The notes under the pieces: model-generated | What the model was told of the DNA's origin: nothing | Database searches by the model: none | The model's input: only the letters and a program-made list of their open reading frames with translations | DNA from: Candidatus Cloacimonadota bacterium | GTDB taxonomy: Bacteria > Muiribacteriota > UBA6191 > JACPRK01 | Reading direction: 5' to 3' | DNA length: 20,700 nt | Assembly: GCA_021772705.1 (NCBI GenBank) | Contig: JAJFLN010000378.1 | Coordinates: 1-20,700 of the forward strand | Made by a program: the position numbers and the translations under genes | Shown here: positions 1 to 7,264 of the stretch, in pieces | Position numbering within the stretch: the first letter of the stretch is position 1 | How the letters are laid out: each line of letters begins with the position of its first letter

Positions 1-9
1 ACTGGTGAC

Positions 10-222
10 ATGGATCGACGTTCCCTGAAAGACTCCGTACAGCTCTACGTTAACTTCGGAGACACGGTGGAGGTCACAGTCAACGGCGAGAAGATCGCAG
101 GGGAGGTCAAGGACATCAACGAACACTTCCTGATGATCAGTCAGAAGGAAGGCGCCTATCTGTTGTTCTGGAAAGCCATCGACGCCGTCTGGAAATGGAA
201 GCCTCCCAGCCAGGGCCAGTAA
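10..222 (+). CDS. Small Sm-like (Hfq-type) protein, divergent
   Basis: A 70-residue protein directly upstream of miaA. Residues about 14-62 read like one Sm fold: a hydrophobic strand (LYVNFGDTVEVTV), then NGEKIAGEVKDINEHFLMI, then a second motif ending in LLFWKAIDAV. This has the same spacing as Hfq's VNGxKLxGxIxxFDxFxxxL and YKHAISTI motifs. The characteristic KH of Hfq is replaced by WK, so RNA binding at the proximal face is uncertain. Hfq normally binds sRNAs and mRNAs as a hexamer, and its gene commonly neighbours miaA, though usually downstream of it. The stop lies 13 bp before the miaA start, so the two are probably co-transcribed. The frame is open to the window edge (codons 1-3 have no stop), so the true start could lie further upstream. 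A different small beta-barrel family is possible. Confidence 0.6.
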   Translation: MDRRSLKDSVQLYVNFGDTVEVTVNGEKIAGEVKDINEHFLMISQKEGAYLLFWKAIDAVWKWKPPSQGQ

Positions 223-235
223 TCGGTGCGAGGCC

Positions 236-1207
236 GTGACTCTGCTGTTCATCGTTGGCGCCACGGCGTCGGGAAAGACCGCCGTGGCCGTCGAGGTCGC
301 CGGCAGGTTGAATGGCGAGGTCATCGGCCTGGACTCGATGCAGATTTATCAAGGGCTGCCGGTGCTGACCGCGGCTCCTGAACCCGAGGAACTACAGCGC
401 GTCCCGCACCACCTGATAGCGGAGATCCCCCTGTCGGAAGCCCTGGATGTGAGACGCTACCGGGACCGGGTACTGGAGACTGCCAAGCAGGTCGTCAGTC
501 GAGGCGCCGTACCGATCATCGCCGGTGGCAGCGGTCTCTACTATTCCGTGCTCGTCGAGGGAATCTCGAACCTGCCCTCCGCCGATGACGCGCTACGTCA
601 CAAACTGAACCAGCAGGCACAGGATGAGGGGGCTGACTCCATTCACGCCGAGCTTGCCCGGCTGGATCCGACCTCGGCGGACCGCCTCCACGCCAACGAT
701 CTCCACCGGGTGATCCGGGCCCTGGAGGTCTGCATCCTGACGGGCCGCCCGTACAGCGAACAGATTGGCGGCAAGGAGCCGCTGGCACCGGACTCCCACA
801 TCACATTCGGGCTTCAGGTGCCCAGGGAGGAGCTGTACAGGCGCATCGATGCCCGGGCTTCTCGCATGCTCGACGAGGGAGCGATCTCGGAGCTCGCCTC
901 CACTCTCGGCACCCAGGGCTGGCCCGGCGATGCCGGACCTGCAGGCCCCGGAAGGCTGCGAACCGCCAGTCAACTCCTGGGCATCCGGCAGCTACTGCCC
1001 TTCCTCGCCGGGGAGGCGGATCGAGAGAAGGCACTGGAGTGTCTCTCCAGGGACAGCCGGCGGCTGGCTCGCCGACAGTCCAACTGGTTCCGTCGCTTTC
1101 CGGCGATTCACTGGATCGACGCCTCCAGCGGCCAGCCACCGGAGGAGCTGGCAGAGAAGGTCATGGAAGAGTGGAACCGTCGAACAGATCCGGACCAGGC
1201 GACATGA
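236..1207 (+). CDS. miaA: tRNA dimethylallyltransferase MiaA
   Basis: Transfers a dimethylallyl group to N6 of A37 in tRNAs that read UNN codons (cytoplasmic). The 323-residue length is typical. Visible motifs are the P-loop GATASGKT (residues 8-15), DSMQIYQGL (33-41) with the catalytic Asp, PHHL (57-60), GGSGLYY (97-103), NDLHRVIRALEV (154-165) and the C-terminal SRRLARRQSNWFRR (274-287). The start is GTG at 236, chosen because the P-loop sits at the usual distance. The upstream ribosome site is weak (GAGG only about 2 nt away), which fits translational coupling to the Sm-like gene 13 bp upstream. This is the last housekeeping gene before the polysaccharide genes. It converges on the next gene with a 31-bp gap that holds at most a weak 6-bp stem (GGCGAC/GTCGCC, 1198-1221). 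Confidence 0.95.
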   Translation: MTLLFIVGATASGKTAVAVEVAGRLNGEVIGLDSMQIYQGLPVLTAAPEPEELQRVPHHLIAEIPLSEALDVRRYRDRVLETAKQVVSRGAVPIIAGGSGLYYSVLVEGISNLPSADDALRHKLNQQAQDEGADSIHAELARLDPTSADRLHANDLHRVIRALEVCILTGRPYSEQIGGKEPLAPDSHITFGLQVPREELYRRIDARASRMLDEGAISELASTLGTQGWPGDAGPAGPGRLRTASQLLGIRQLLPFLAGEADREKALECLSRDSRRLARRQSNWFRRFPAIHWIDASSGQPPEELAEKVMEEWNRRTDPDQAT

Positions 1208-1238
1208 CCTGAGGAGTCGCCCGACCGTCCCACGCCTG

Positions 1239-2213
1239 TCAGTTCAGGAACTCCTCGTACCAGGCGATGGTCTCCTTCAGGGCCGTGTCCAGCTCCCAGG
1301 AAGGAGTCCAGTCCAGCAGCTCCCTCGCCTTCCGGGCTGACAGATATTGGTGGACGATCTCGTTGCTGGCCTCGTTGCGGATATCCGGCTCCAGGGATGA
1401 ACCCATGAGACCCAGGACCCTCCGGGTCAGAGCTAGCACGTCGATCTGCAGCTCGTTAGAGAAGTTGAAGGCCTGACCCTGCAATCCGGCATCGGTGGCC
1501 ATCTTCTCCGCCAGGTGCAGATAGGCCCGGGAGCCATCTTTCACGTAGAAGTAGTCCCGGATGAAGGTACCGTCGGACCGGATGATCGGCCGCTGGCCTC
1601 GGAGGATGGAACGGATGGTCCCGGGGACGATACGGTTCCAGTTCAGGTCGCCGCCGCCGTAGAAGTTGCCGCACCGCGTCACGCAGACCGGCAGTCCGTA
1701 CGTCTCGGCATAGGCGAGGGAGATCAGGTCCGTGCAGGACTTGCTCACATCGTAAGGATGGCGCCCCTCCAGGGCCGTCTCCTCGCTGTAGGGCAGCTGC
1801 TCCTGGTCCCCGTAGGCCTTGTCGGAGGAGGCCACCACGATCTGCTTCACCGCCGGGGATCGCCGGGCCGCCTCCAGGACCGTCCAGGTACCCCGGATGT
1901 TGGTGTCGAAGGTCGACAGGGGGTTCCGGTTCGCCACGCCGACGATCGTCTGAGCCGCCAGATGAAAGACCGTGACCACCTCGTACTCCCCCATGACCCG
2001 CTCCATCAGTTGCTGGTCCTGCACCTCTCCGGTGACGACATCTATCCGCCCCGTCATCCCCAGTCTGTCCAGGTTCGATCCAGCCACTCGATCCCGGATC
2101 AACCCAATGACCCTGGCGCCGGCCTCGACCAGATCCGCCACCATCCAGGACCCGAGTAGCCCGGTACACCCCGTCACCAGGACAGGACGATCAAGCCAGT
2201 GCGATCTGCTCAT
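1239..2213 (-). CDS. rfbG: CDP-glucose 4,6-dehydratase
   Basis: An extended short-chain dehydrogenase that converts CDP-D-glucose to CDP-4-keto-6-deoxyglucose with bound NAD. The Rossmann glycine motif is GCTGLLGS (15-22), the active-site segment is SSDKAYG (129-135) and the YxxxK pair is YDVSK (154-158). The stretch EGRHPYDVSKSCTDLI and the later FIRDYFYVKDG are characteristic of RfbG/DdhB rather than RmlB or GalE. At 324 residues it is somewhat shorter than the usual roughly 355. Its ATG overlaps the stop of the upstream rfbH-type gene by 4 bp (ATGA), so the two are translationally coupled. It is the last gene of the leftward operon and meets miaA tail to tail. Confidence 0.88.
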   Translation of the reverse strand: MSRSHWLDRPVLVTGCTGLLGSWMVADLVEAGARVIGLIRDRVAGSNLDRLGMTGRIDVVTGEVQDQQLMERVMGEYEVVTVFHLAAQTIVGVANRNPLSTFDTNIRGTWTVLEAARRSPAVKQIVVASSDKAYGDQEQLPYSEETALEGRHPYDVSKSCTDLISLAYAETYGLPVCVTRCGNFYGGGDLNWNRIVPGTIRSILRGQRPIIRSDGTFIRDYFYVKDGSRAYLHLAEKMATDAGLQGQAFNFSNELQIDVLALTRRVLGLMGSSLEPDIRNEASNEIVHQYLSARKARELLDWTPSWELDTALKETIAWYEEFLN

Positions 2214-3577
2214 TCCACACCCTTTCCAGCCCTGCCCGATTTCGAGGCGATGAAGGAATCGAAGCAGGAAACCACATGTTCCTTCATGGCCTCTGTCAGA
2301 CCGGGATAGACCCCAATCCAGAACCCTCGGTTCATCAGGGCATCCGTGTTGTCCAGCCCTCCCACGACCCGATGAGGAACATCAACGAACGCCGGCTGCC
2401 TCAGCAGGTTTCCCCCAAAGAGCATCCTCGTGGCGATCCCCCGGTCTTCGAGACAATGCACAATCTCGGCCCGGGAGAATGGCGCCTCGGGACGGACCGT
2501 CATCAGGAACCCGAACCAGCTCGGCTCGCTGTCTGCCGTCGCCTCCGGCAGCACCAGGTGCTCCTCGTACTTCTGTAGCCTCTCCCTGAGGAAGCTCCAG
2601 TTCGATCGCCTGGCTGCCACGAAACCCTCGAGCTTGTCCAGTTGGGCCAGGCCGAGGGCGGCCTGCATGTCTGTCACCTTCAGGTTGTATCCCAGGTGAG
2701 AGTAGATGTACTTGTGGTCGTACCCGTGGGGGAGATCACCCAGCTTCCAGTCGAACCGCTTGTTGCAGGTGTCCGAGATTCCCGGTGCGCACCAGCAATC
2801 TCGACCCCAGTCCCGGAAGCTCTCCACCAGCACCTTCAGCGTGCTGTCGCTGGTGACGACGGCGCCGCCCTCACCCATGGTGATGTGGTGAGGCGGATAG
2901 AAGCTGGCCGTGGCCATGTCCCCGAATGTGGAGGTCAGACGCCCCCCGTAGCGGCTGCCCAGAGCATCGCAATTATCCTCGACGAGCCAAAGATCGTGAG
3001 CCTTGCAGAACCCGCTGACCCGGGCCAGATCGAAGGGGTTGCCCAGGGTGTGAGCCAGCACCACTGCCCGGGTCCGATCCGACAGGGCCGAGTCGAGACG
3101 GTCCACCAGCACGTTGCCTGTCTGCAGGTCCACGTCGAGGAAGACCGGCACGGCACCGGCACGGACGATGGGACTGACGGTGGTGGGAAAACCGGCCGCC
3201 ACGGTGATCACCTCGTCACCGGGACGGAGCCGCTTCTCTCCCAGCCTGGGGGAAGTGAGGGCCATGATTGCCACCAGATTGGCCGATGAACCGGAGTTGA
3301 CCAGAGCGGCGTACTTGCGGTCCAGCAGATGAGCGAACCGCCGCTCGAAGGCATTGGCGAAGCGCCCTGCTGTCAGCCACATGTCCAGAGAGGCATCGAC
3401 CAGGCTCAGCATCTCCCGCTCGTCGAACTGCCGGCCCGCATAGGGCACGGGTGACTGACCCGGAACGAAGGGGCTCGCCTCGCCGTAGCGGGTCCGGTAG
3501 TACTTCTCGACTGCCTTCAGCACATCGGATCGTGCCTCGGCGGCCTCGGGGCTCTCACTGGGAGGACGGAGTCGCAC
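2210..3577 (-). CDS. rfbH: CDP-4-dehydro-6-deoxyglucose 3-dehydrase (E1, RfbH/DdhC type)
   Basis: A PMP- and [2Fe-2S]-dependent enzyme that removes the C3 hydroxyl of CDP-4-keto-6-deoxyglucose, the committing step to 3,6-dideoxyhexoses. It has the aminotransferase fold, but the PLP lysine is replaced by histidine in PPHHITMGEGGAV (His230/231). Four cysteines fit the family cluster motif exactly in spacing: C203, C261, C263 and C271 (C-X57-C-X1-C-X7-C). The 455-residue length is usual for RfbH. The start is GTG at 3577 with a good upstream AGGAAGG. It lies 5 bp after the upstream epimerase gene and overlaps the dehydratase by 4 bp. Its flavoprotein reductase partner (E3, RfbI/AscD) is not encoded in this window and would have to lie elsewhere. 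Confidence 0.93.
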   Translation of the reverse strand: MRLRPPSESPEAAEARSDVLKAVEKYYRTRYGEASPFVPGQSPVPYAGRQFDEREMLSLVDASLDMWLTAGRFANAFERRFAHLLDRKYAALVNSGSSANLVAIMALTSPRLGEKRLRPGDEVITVAAGFPTTVSPIVRAGAVPVFLDVDLQTGNVLVDRLDSALSDRTRAVVLAHTLGNPFDLARVSGFCKAHDLWLVEDNCDALGSRYGGRLTSTFGDMATASFYPPHHITMGEGGAVVTSDSTLKVLVESFRDWGRDCWCAPGISDTCNKRFDWKLGDLPHGYDHKYIYSHLGYNLKVTDMQAALGLAQLDKLEGFVAARRSNWSFLRERLQKYEEHLVLPEATADSEPSWFGFLMTVRPEAPFSRAEIVHCLEDRGIATRMLFGGNLLRQPAFVDVPHRVVGGLDNTDALMNRGFWIGVYPGLTEAMKEHVVSCFDSFIASKSGRAGKGVE

Positions 3578-3582
3578 GGTTG

Positions 3583-4146
3583 TTACCTTCCTGGCTCCCT
3601 GTACTCGAAGGGGCTCTCGAAGTCCGCCAGTCCCTTCAAGGCACGGTCCCTGTCGGAGAGGATGGGTTCGCCCTCCAGGGGCCAGTCGATCCCCACTGAG
3701 TCCCAGTGGATCCCGCCGTCAAACTCCTTCGACCACGGTGTCTCGACCCGGTAGACCATGACGGCCTCCTCAGAGGTGCAGAGGAAACCATGGGCGAGAC
3801 CAGCGGGGATGTAGATCACGTTGGCTCGAGAAGCGCTCAGCTCGAAGGTCGCCGACATCCCATAGGTGGGGGAGAACTTTCTCAGGTCCACGACGGCATC
3901 GAACACGCTTCCAGAAGTACAGAAAACCATCTTCGCCTGCTCCAGGGGCGGCAACTGAAAGTGCAAGCCCCGGACCACGCCCTGCCGGGAACGGGAGTAG
4001 AACTCGTCGGTGTAGCGGGTACACATGCCGAGGCCAGCATAGAAGCTCGCGTCGTAGACTTTTACGAAGTCGCCCCGAACATCCTGGAAGATCCTTGGCT
4101 GGATCTCCGCACACCCGGGAATCACCGATTCCTTGACCTCGAACAC
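3583..4146 (-). CDS. RmlC-family nucleotide-sugar 3,5- or 5-epimerase
   Basis: A cupin-fold sugar epimerase of the dTDP-4-dehydrorhamnose 3,5-epimerase family. Family landmarks are IFQDVRGDFVKVYDASFY, GVVRGLHFQLPP with the catalytic His, QAKMVFCTSGSVFDAVVDLR with the conserved Lys, IPAGLAHGFLC and VMVYRV. Where RmlC usually has DYYSP this protein has TPWSK, which may mark altered specificity. I chose the GTG at 4146 because it is preceded by a perfect AGGAGG with a 5-nt spacer and gives 187 residues, the family norm. The open frame runs on to 4344 but would enter the divergent gene. The neighbours (CDP-glucose dehydratase and E1 dehydrase) suggest a CDP-linked substrate, as in the C5 epimerase of the CDP-ascarylose pathway. 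A conventional RmlC role is less likely because no rmlA or rmlB is present here. Confidence 0.85.
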   Translation of the reverse strand: MFEVKESVIPGCAEIQPRIFQDVRGDFVKVYDASFYAGLGMCTRYTDEFYSRSRQGVVRGLHFQLPPLEQAKMVFCTSGSVFDAVVDLRKFSPTYGMSATFELSASRANVIYIPAGLAHGFLCTSEEAVMVYRVETPWSKEFDGGIHWDSVGIDWPLEGEPILSDRDRALKGLADFESPFEYREPGR

Positions 4147-4193
4147 CCGCACCTCCTGCCGCCCCCGAGGGCTGACCATCATCGCACGGCCCG

Positions 4194-4199
4194 ATTCTA
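4194..4199 (-). promoter_or_regulatory. Candidate -10 box of the leftward epimerase-rfbH-rfbG operon
   Basis: On the minus strand the sequence reads TAGAAT, a 5/6 match to TATAAT. Transcription starting about 7 nt further on would give a leader of roughly 40 nt, which contains the AGGAGG at 4157-4152 and the GTG start at 4146. No good -35 box is visible at the usual distance. Confidence 0.4.
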
Positions 4200-4260
4200 G
4201 CAAACCGGTCTCTCCGGAACGAGCGAGACGTCGGACAAAGTGACACAGGGACGGTCCGTC

Positions 4261-4289
4261 TTGACTCGATTCCCGGTCCTGGATACTGT
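4261..4289 (+). promoter_or_regulatory. Candidate promoter of the rightward rfbF operon
   Basis: TTGACT (4261-4266) is a 5/6 match to a -35 box. After it comes either GATACT (4282-4287, 15-nt spacer) or the TANNNT-type TACTGT (4284-4289, 17-nt spacer). The ATG at 4297 lies only 7 nt beyond TACTGT and has no Shine-Dalgarno, so transcription would begin at or next to the start codon (leaderless), unless a downstream GTG is used. Confidence 0.42.
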
Positions 4290-4296
4290 CTGCTGC

Positions 4297-5157
4297 ATGG
4301 TGGAAAGTAGCTCCCGCAAACCAAGCCCAAAGGATTCTGTGCACGGCGAAGAGATCCCGGTGGTGATCCTCTGCGGTGGCCGCGGAACCCGATTGCGTGA
4401 AGGTTCAGGCACTCTGCCCAAGCCGCTGGTGGAAGTCGGAAACCGGCCGATCCTCTGGCACATCATGAAGGCCTACGCCCATGCCGGCTTCAAGAGGTTC
4501 ATCCTCTGCCTCGGCTACAAAGGGCAGAGCATCAAGGAGTACTTCGTCAACTACGACATGATGCACTCGGACCTGACTGTCGAATTCGGCGCCCGAGACA
4601 GGCGAGTCCAGATCGAGCAGGTACACCAGGAGGACGACTGGAAGGTCAGCCTGGTCGACACGGGCCGGGACGCCATGACCGGCGCCCGGGTCAAGCGGGT
4701 CCAGGACTTCGTGGGAGACCGGACGTTCATGCTCACCTACGGCGACGGTGTGACGGATCTGGATATCCAGTCGCTGCTGGCCTTTCACCGGCGCCACGGG
4801 AAGATCTGCTCCGTCACGGGAGTTCATCCGCCGTCACGGTTTGGGGAGTTCATTCTCGAAGGCGACCGGGCCATTCGGTTCTCCGAGAAGCCTCAGGTTC
4901 AGCACGGGTTCATCAACGGTGGGTTCTTCGTCTGTGAACCTCGCTTCTTCGATTACCTCAGCGAAGACGACAGCTGCGTCCTGGAGCGATCCCCCCTGGA
5001 GCGTCTCGCCGCCGATCAGGAGTTGATGGTCCACCGGCACGAGGGCTTCTGGCAGTGCATGGACACCTATCGAGACCTGATGTTGCTCAACGATATGTGG
5101 GAGAAGGACCAGGCCCCCTGGCGCGTCTGGGATCGGCATCGAGGACCGGCGAAGTGA
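4297..5157 (+). CDS. rfbF: Glucose-1-phosphate cytidylyltransferase
   Basis: Makes CDP-glucose from CTP and glucose-1-phosphate, the entry step for CDP-dideoxyhexoses. The sugar-nucleotidyltransferase signature is VVILCGGRGTRLREGSGTLPKP (about residues 22-43). It is followed by VEVGNRPILWHIMK, CLGYKGQSIKEYF, WKVSLVDTGRDAMTGARVKR and the metal-binding YGDGVTD (148-154), with GFWQCMDT near the C terminus. These together are diagnostic of RfbF. I use the ATG at 4297 (286 residues). In-frame GTG codons at 4339 (after AAAGGA) and 4360 (just before VILCGG) are alternatives, because 4297 has no ribosome site and family members start close to the glycine loop. It is divergent from the epimerase-rfbH-rfbG operon, so the CDP-sugar enzymes are split across one promoter region. 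Confidence 0.93.
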   Translation: MVESSSRKPSPKDSVHGEEIPVVILCGGRGTRLREGSGTLPKPLVEVGNRPILWHIMKAYAHAGFKRFILCLGYKGQSIKEYFVNYDMMHSDLTVEFGARDRRVQIEQVHQEDDWKVSLVDTGRDAMTGARVKRVQDFVGDRTFMLTYGDGVTDLDIQSLLAFHRRHGKICSVTGVHPPSRFGEFILEGDRAIRFSEKPQVQHGFINGGFFVCEPRFFDYLSEDDSCVLERSPLERLAADQELMVHRHEGFWQCMDTYRDLMLLNDMWEKDQAPWRVWDRHRGPAK

Positions 5158-6098
5158 GTGACTCCGGGACTGGCGAATCGCTTCGCTTCACGCCCAGACG
5201 ACCGCTGCTCGTCCTGGGTGCCAGTGGCCAGGTCGGAAACCGGCTGGTCCACCAGGCACGGCAACGGTACGGTGACGGAGCAGTCCAGGGCACGTATCAA
5301 CGGCATCCTTCGGAAGGACTGATCCAGGCCGACTTCGCCGATGCAGAGGGCCTGGAACGGATTGTCCTGGAGAGCGAACCCGGAGCGGTGGTCATCTCGG
5401 GAGCCTTCGCCTGGGTCGATGGCTGCGAGAGCGATCCGGACCGGGTCAGGCGGGTCAACGTCGATGCCCCGGCGGCAGTGGCCAGAGCTTGCCGTCAGAT
5501 CGACGCGGCCCCGGTGCTGCTCTCCACGGATTACGTCTTCGACGGTGAAGACGGACCCTATCGTGAAGACCAGGAGATGAACCCCCTCAACCGCTACGGC
5601 GCCTCGAAGCAGCAGGCCGAGGAGGCGACACTGGCCAACGAGGGACAGGCGCTGGTCATCCGGACCACAGTTGTCTACAGCTGGGATCCAGGGGGAAACA
5701 ACTTCCTGATGCAGGTGGTTCAACGCCTCGACAAGGGTCAGTCGCTCCGTCTCCCGGTAGATCAGCTCAACACGCCCACCTACGCTCCGGACCTGGCTCA
5801 GGCGATACTGGAGTTGCTGGAACACCAGGCGAGCGGGGTCTACAACGTGGCCGGCCCCGACGCGCTCTACCGGCATGAATTCGCTCTTCGCATCGCGAAC
5901 CTGGGAGGGTTTCCTCCACCTGTGATGGAGACCTTACCCTCTTCAGAGCTGGGCGCGGCAGCCCAACGGCCCCTTCAGGGAGGGTTGATCTGCCAGAAGT
6001 TCGAGTCCCTGACGGGCCGGAAGCTCGTAGGCGTGGATGAGGGAGTCCGCCTCGCCATGGCTGCCCGGGAATCGGGCGTCACAGCCCGGATCAGCTGA
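5154..6098 (+). CDS. RmlD-like NAD(P)H-dependent 4-ketosugar reductase
   Basis: An extended SDR of the dTDP-4-dehydrorhamnose reductase family that should reduce a 4-keto nucleotide sugar. It shows GASGQVG (22-28), STDYVFDG (124-131) and YGASK (148-152) with the catalytic Tyr and Lys, then a RmlD-type C-terminal part (YNVAGPD). The start is the GTG at 5154 that overlaps the rfbF stop by 4 bp (GTGA). GAGGA about 9 nt upstream supports it and gives 314 residues. The frame is open further upstream inside rfbF, but that extension is low-complexity and not conserved-looking. Coupling to rfbF and proximity to the RmlC-like epimerase suggest it performs the last step to a CDP-3,6-dideoxy-L-hexose. 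The substrate is inferred, not visible. Confidence 0.82.
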   Translation: MSDSGTGESLRFTPRRPLLVLGASGQVGNRLVHQARQRYGDGAVQGTYQRHPSEGLIQADFADAEGLERIVLESEPGAVVISGAFAWVDGCESDPDRVRRVNVDAPAAVARACRQIDAAPVLLSTDYVFDGEDGPYREDQEMNPLNRYGASKQQAEEATLANEGQALVIRTTVVYSWDPGGNNFLMQVVQRLDKGQSLRLPVDQLNTPTYAPDLAQAILELLEHQASGVYNVAGPDALYRHEFALRIANLGGFPPPVMETLPSSELGAAAQRPLQGGLICQKFESLTGRKLVGVDEGVRLAMAARESGVTARIS

Positions 6099-7264
6099 TG
6101 ACCCGAACGAGCAGCCAGGACTCCCGACCCTGCCGGGTAGCAGTGCTCTTCGGAACCCGCCCGGAAGCGGTGAAGCTGGCGCCCGTACTGGCGGAGATCG
6201 GCAAGCACGGCGAGACACTGGCAGCGAGAGTGATCGTCACGGCTCAGCACCGCCAGATGCTGGATCAGGTGCTGAAGCTGTTCTCCATCGTGCCCCATCA
6301 CGATCTGAACGTGATGCGCCCCAACCAGGATCTCTTCCAGATCACGTCCAGGATGCTGGAGGGACTCGGCCCGATCCTTCGGGAGGAAGCCCCGGATCTG
6401 TTGCTCGTCCAGGGTGACACGACGACGGTCTTCGTCGGAGCCCTGGCGTCCTATTATCTGAGAATACCCGTGGGTCACGTCGAAGCAGGTCTCAGGACAG
6501 GGGACAAGTTCTCTCCCTATCCGGAGGAGCTCAACAGAAAGCTGACCGGGGCGCTGACGGATCTGCACTTCGCCCCCACAGAGGTCTCCCGTCAGAACCT
6601 GCTGCGCGAGGGTGTGCTGGACAGTTCGATCTTCGTGACCGGGAACCCGGTCATCGATGCACTCCTTGCAACGGTCAGGGAGGACTACACCTTCCAGGAG
6701 ACCCAGCTGGCTCGTGCGTGTGCATCTGGAAGAGTGGTCCTCGTGACGGCCCACAGACGGGAGTCATTCGGTAAGCCCTTCCGGGGAATCTGCCAGGGGC
6801 TGCGCCGCATCGCCGACGTGGCCGACGACATTCAGGTGGTCTACCCGGTTCACCTCAACCCCAACATCCGGGAGCCGGCCAGAGAGCTGCTCGGCGGCCA
6901 CGAGAGGATTCACCTGCTCGATCCCCTGGACTACGAGCCCTTCGTCCAGCTGATGGCCCGATCGACTCTGATCCTCACGGACTCCGGCGGGGTGCAGGAG
7001 GAGGCTCCCTCACTGGGCAAACCCGTCCTCGTTCTGAGAGACACGACGGAGAGACCCGAGGGGCTGGAGGCTGGTACGGTCCGTCTGGTGGGGACGGATC
7101 CGGACAGAATTCATGGGGAAGCCAGTCGACTTCTGACCGACGCAGGAGCTCACCAGGCCATGGCACGAGCCGTCAATCCCTACGGCGACGGCCGCGCCTC
7201 GGAGCTAATCGTAAAGGCCATCCTGGATTGGTGGGGCTCCGGGAACAGACCTACTCCCCGATGA
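6098..7264 (+). CDS. wecB: UDP-N-acetylglucosamine 2-epimerase (non-hydrolysing)
   Basis: Interconverts UDP-GlcNAc and UDP-ManNAc in the cytoplasm. The 388-residue protein begins with GTRPEAVKLAPV (19-30) and continues with VTAQHRQMLDQVL, QGDTTTVFVGAL, HVEAGLRTGDKFSPYPEELNRKL, TGNPVIDALL, VTAHRRESFGKP and LTDSGGVQEEAPSLGKPVLVLRDTTERPEG, all hallmarks of the family. Its ATG shares one base with the previous stop (TGATG), so it belongs to the rfbF operon. Its 3' end overlaps the convergent epimerase gene by 14 bp, with no room for a terminator between them. No UDP-ManNAc dehydrogenase is in the window, so the fate of the ManNAc is unknown. Confidence 0.95.
   Translation: MTRTSSQDSRPCRVAVLFGTRPEAVKLAPVLAEIGKHGETLAARVIVTAQHRQMLDQVLKLFSIVPHHDLNVMRPNQDLFQITSRMLEGLGPILREEAPDLLLVQGDTTTVFVGALASYYLRIPVGHVEAGLRTGDKFSPYPEELNRKLTGALTDLHFAPTEVSRQNLLREGVLDSSIFVTGNPVIDALLATVREDYTFQETQLARACASGRVVLVTAHRRESFGKPFRGICQGLRRIADVADDIQVVYPVHLNPNIREPARELLGGHERIHLLDPLDYEPFVQLMARSTLILTDSGGVQEEAPSLGKPVLVLRDTTERPEGLEAGTVRLVGTDPDRIHGEASRLLTDAGAHQAMARAVNPYGDGRASELIVKAILDWWGSGNRPTPR

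Noticed and set aside
4147..4344. An upstream extension of the epimerase frame to 4344
   Set aside because: It would overlap the divergent rfbF start region and has no family similarity. The GTG at 4146 has a perfect AGGAGG and gives the usual length.
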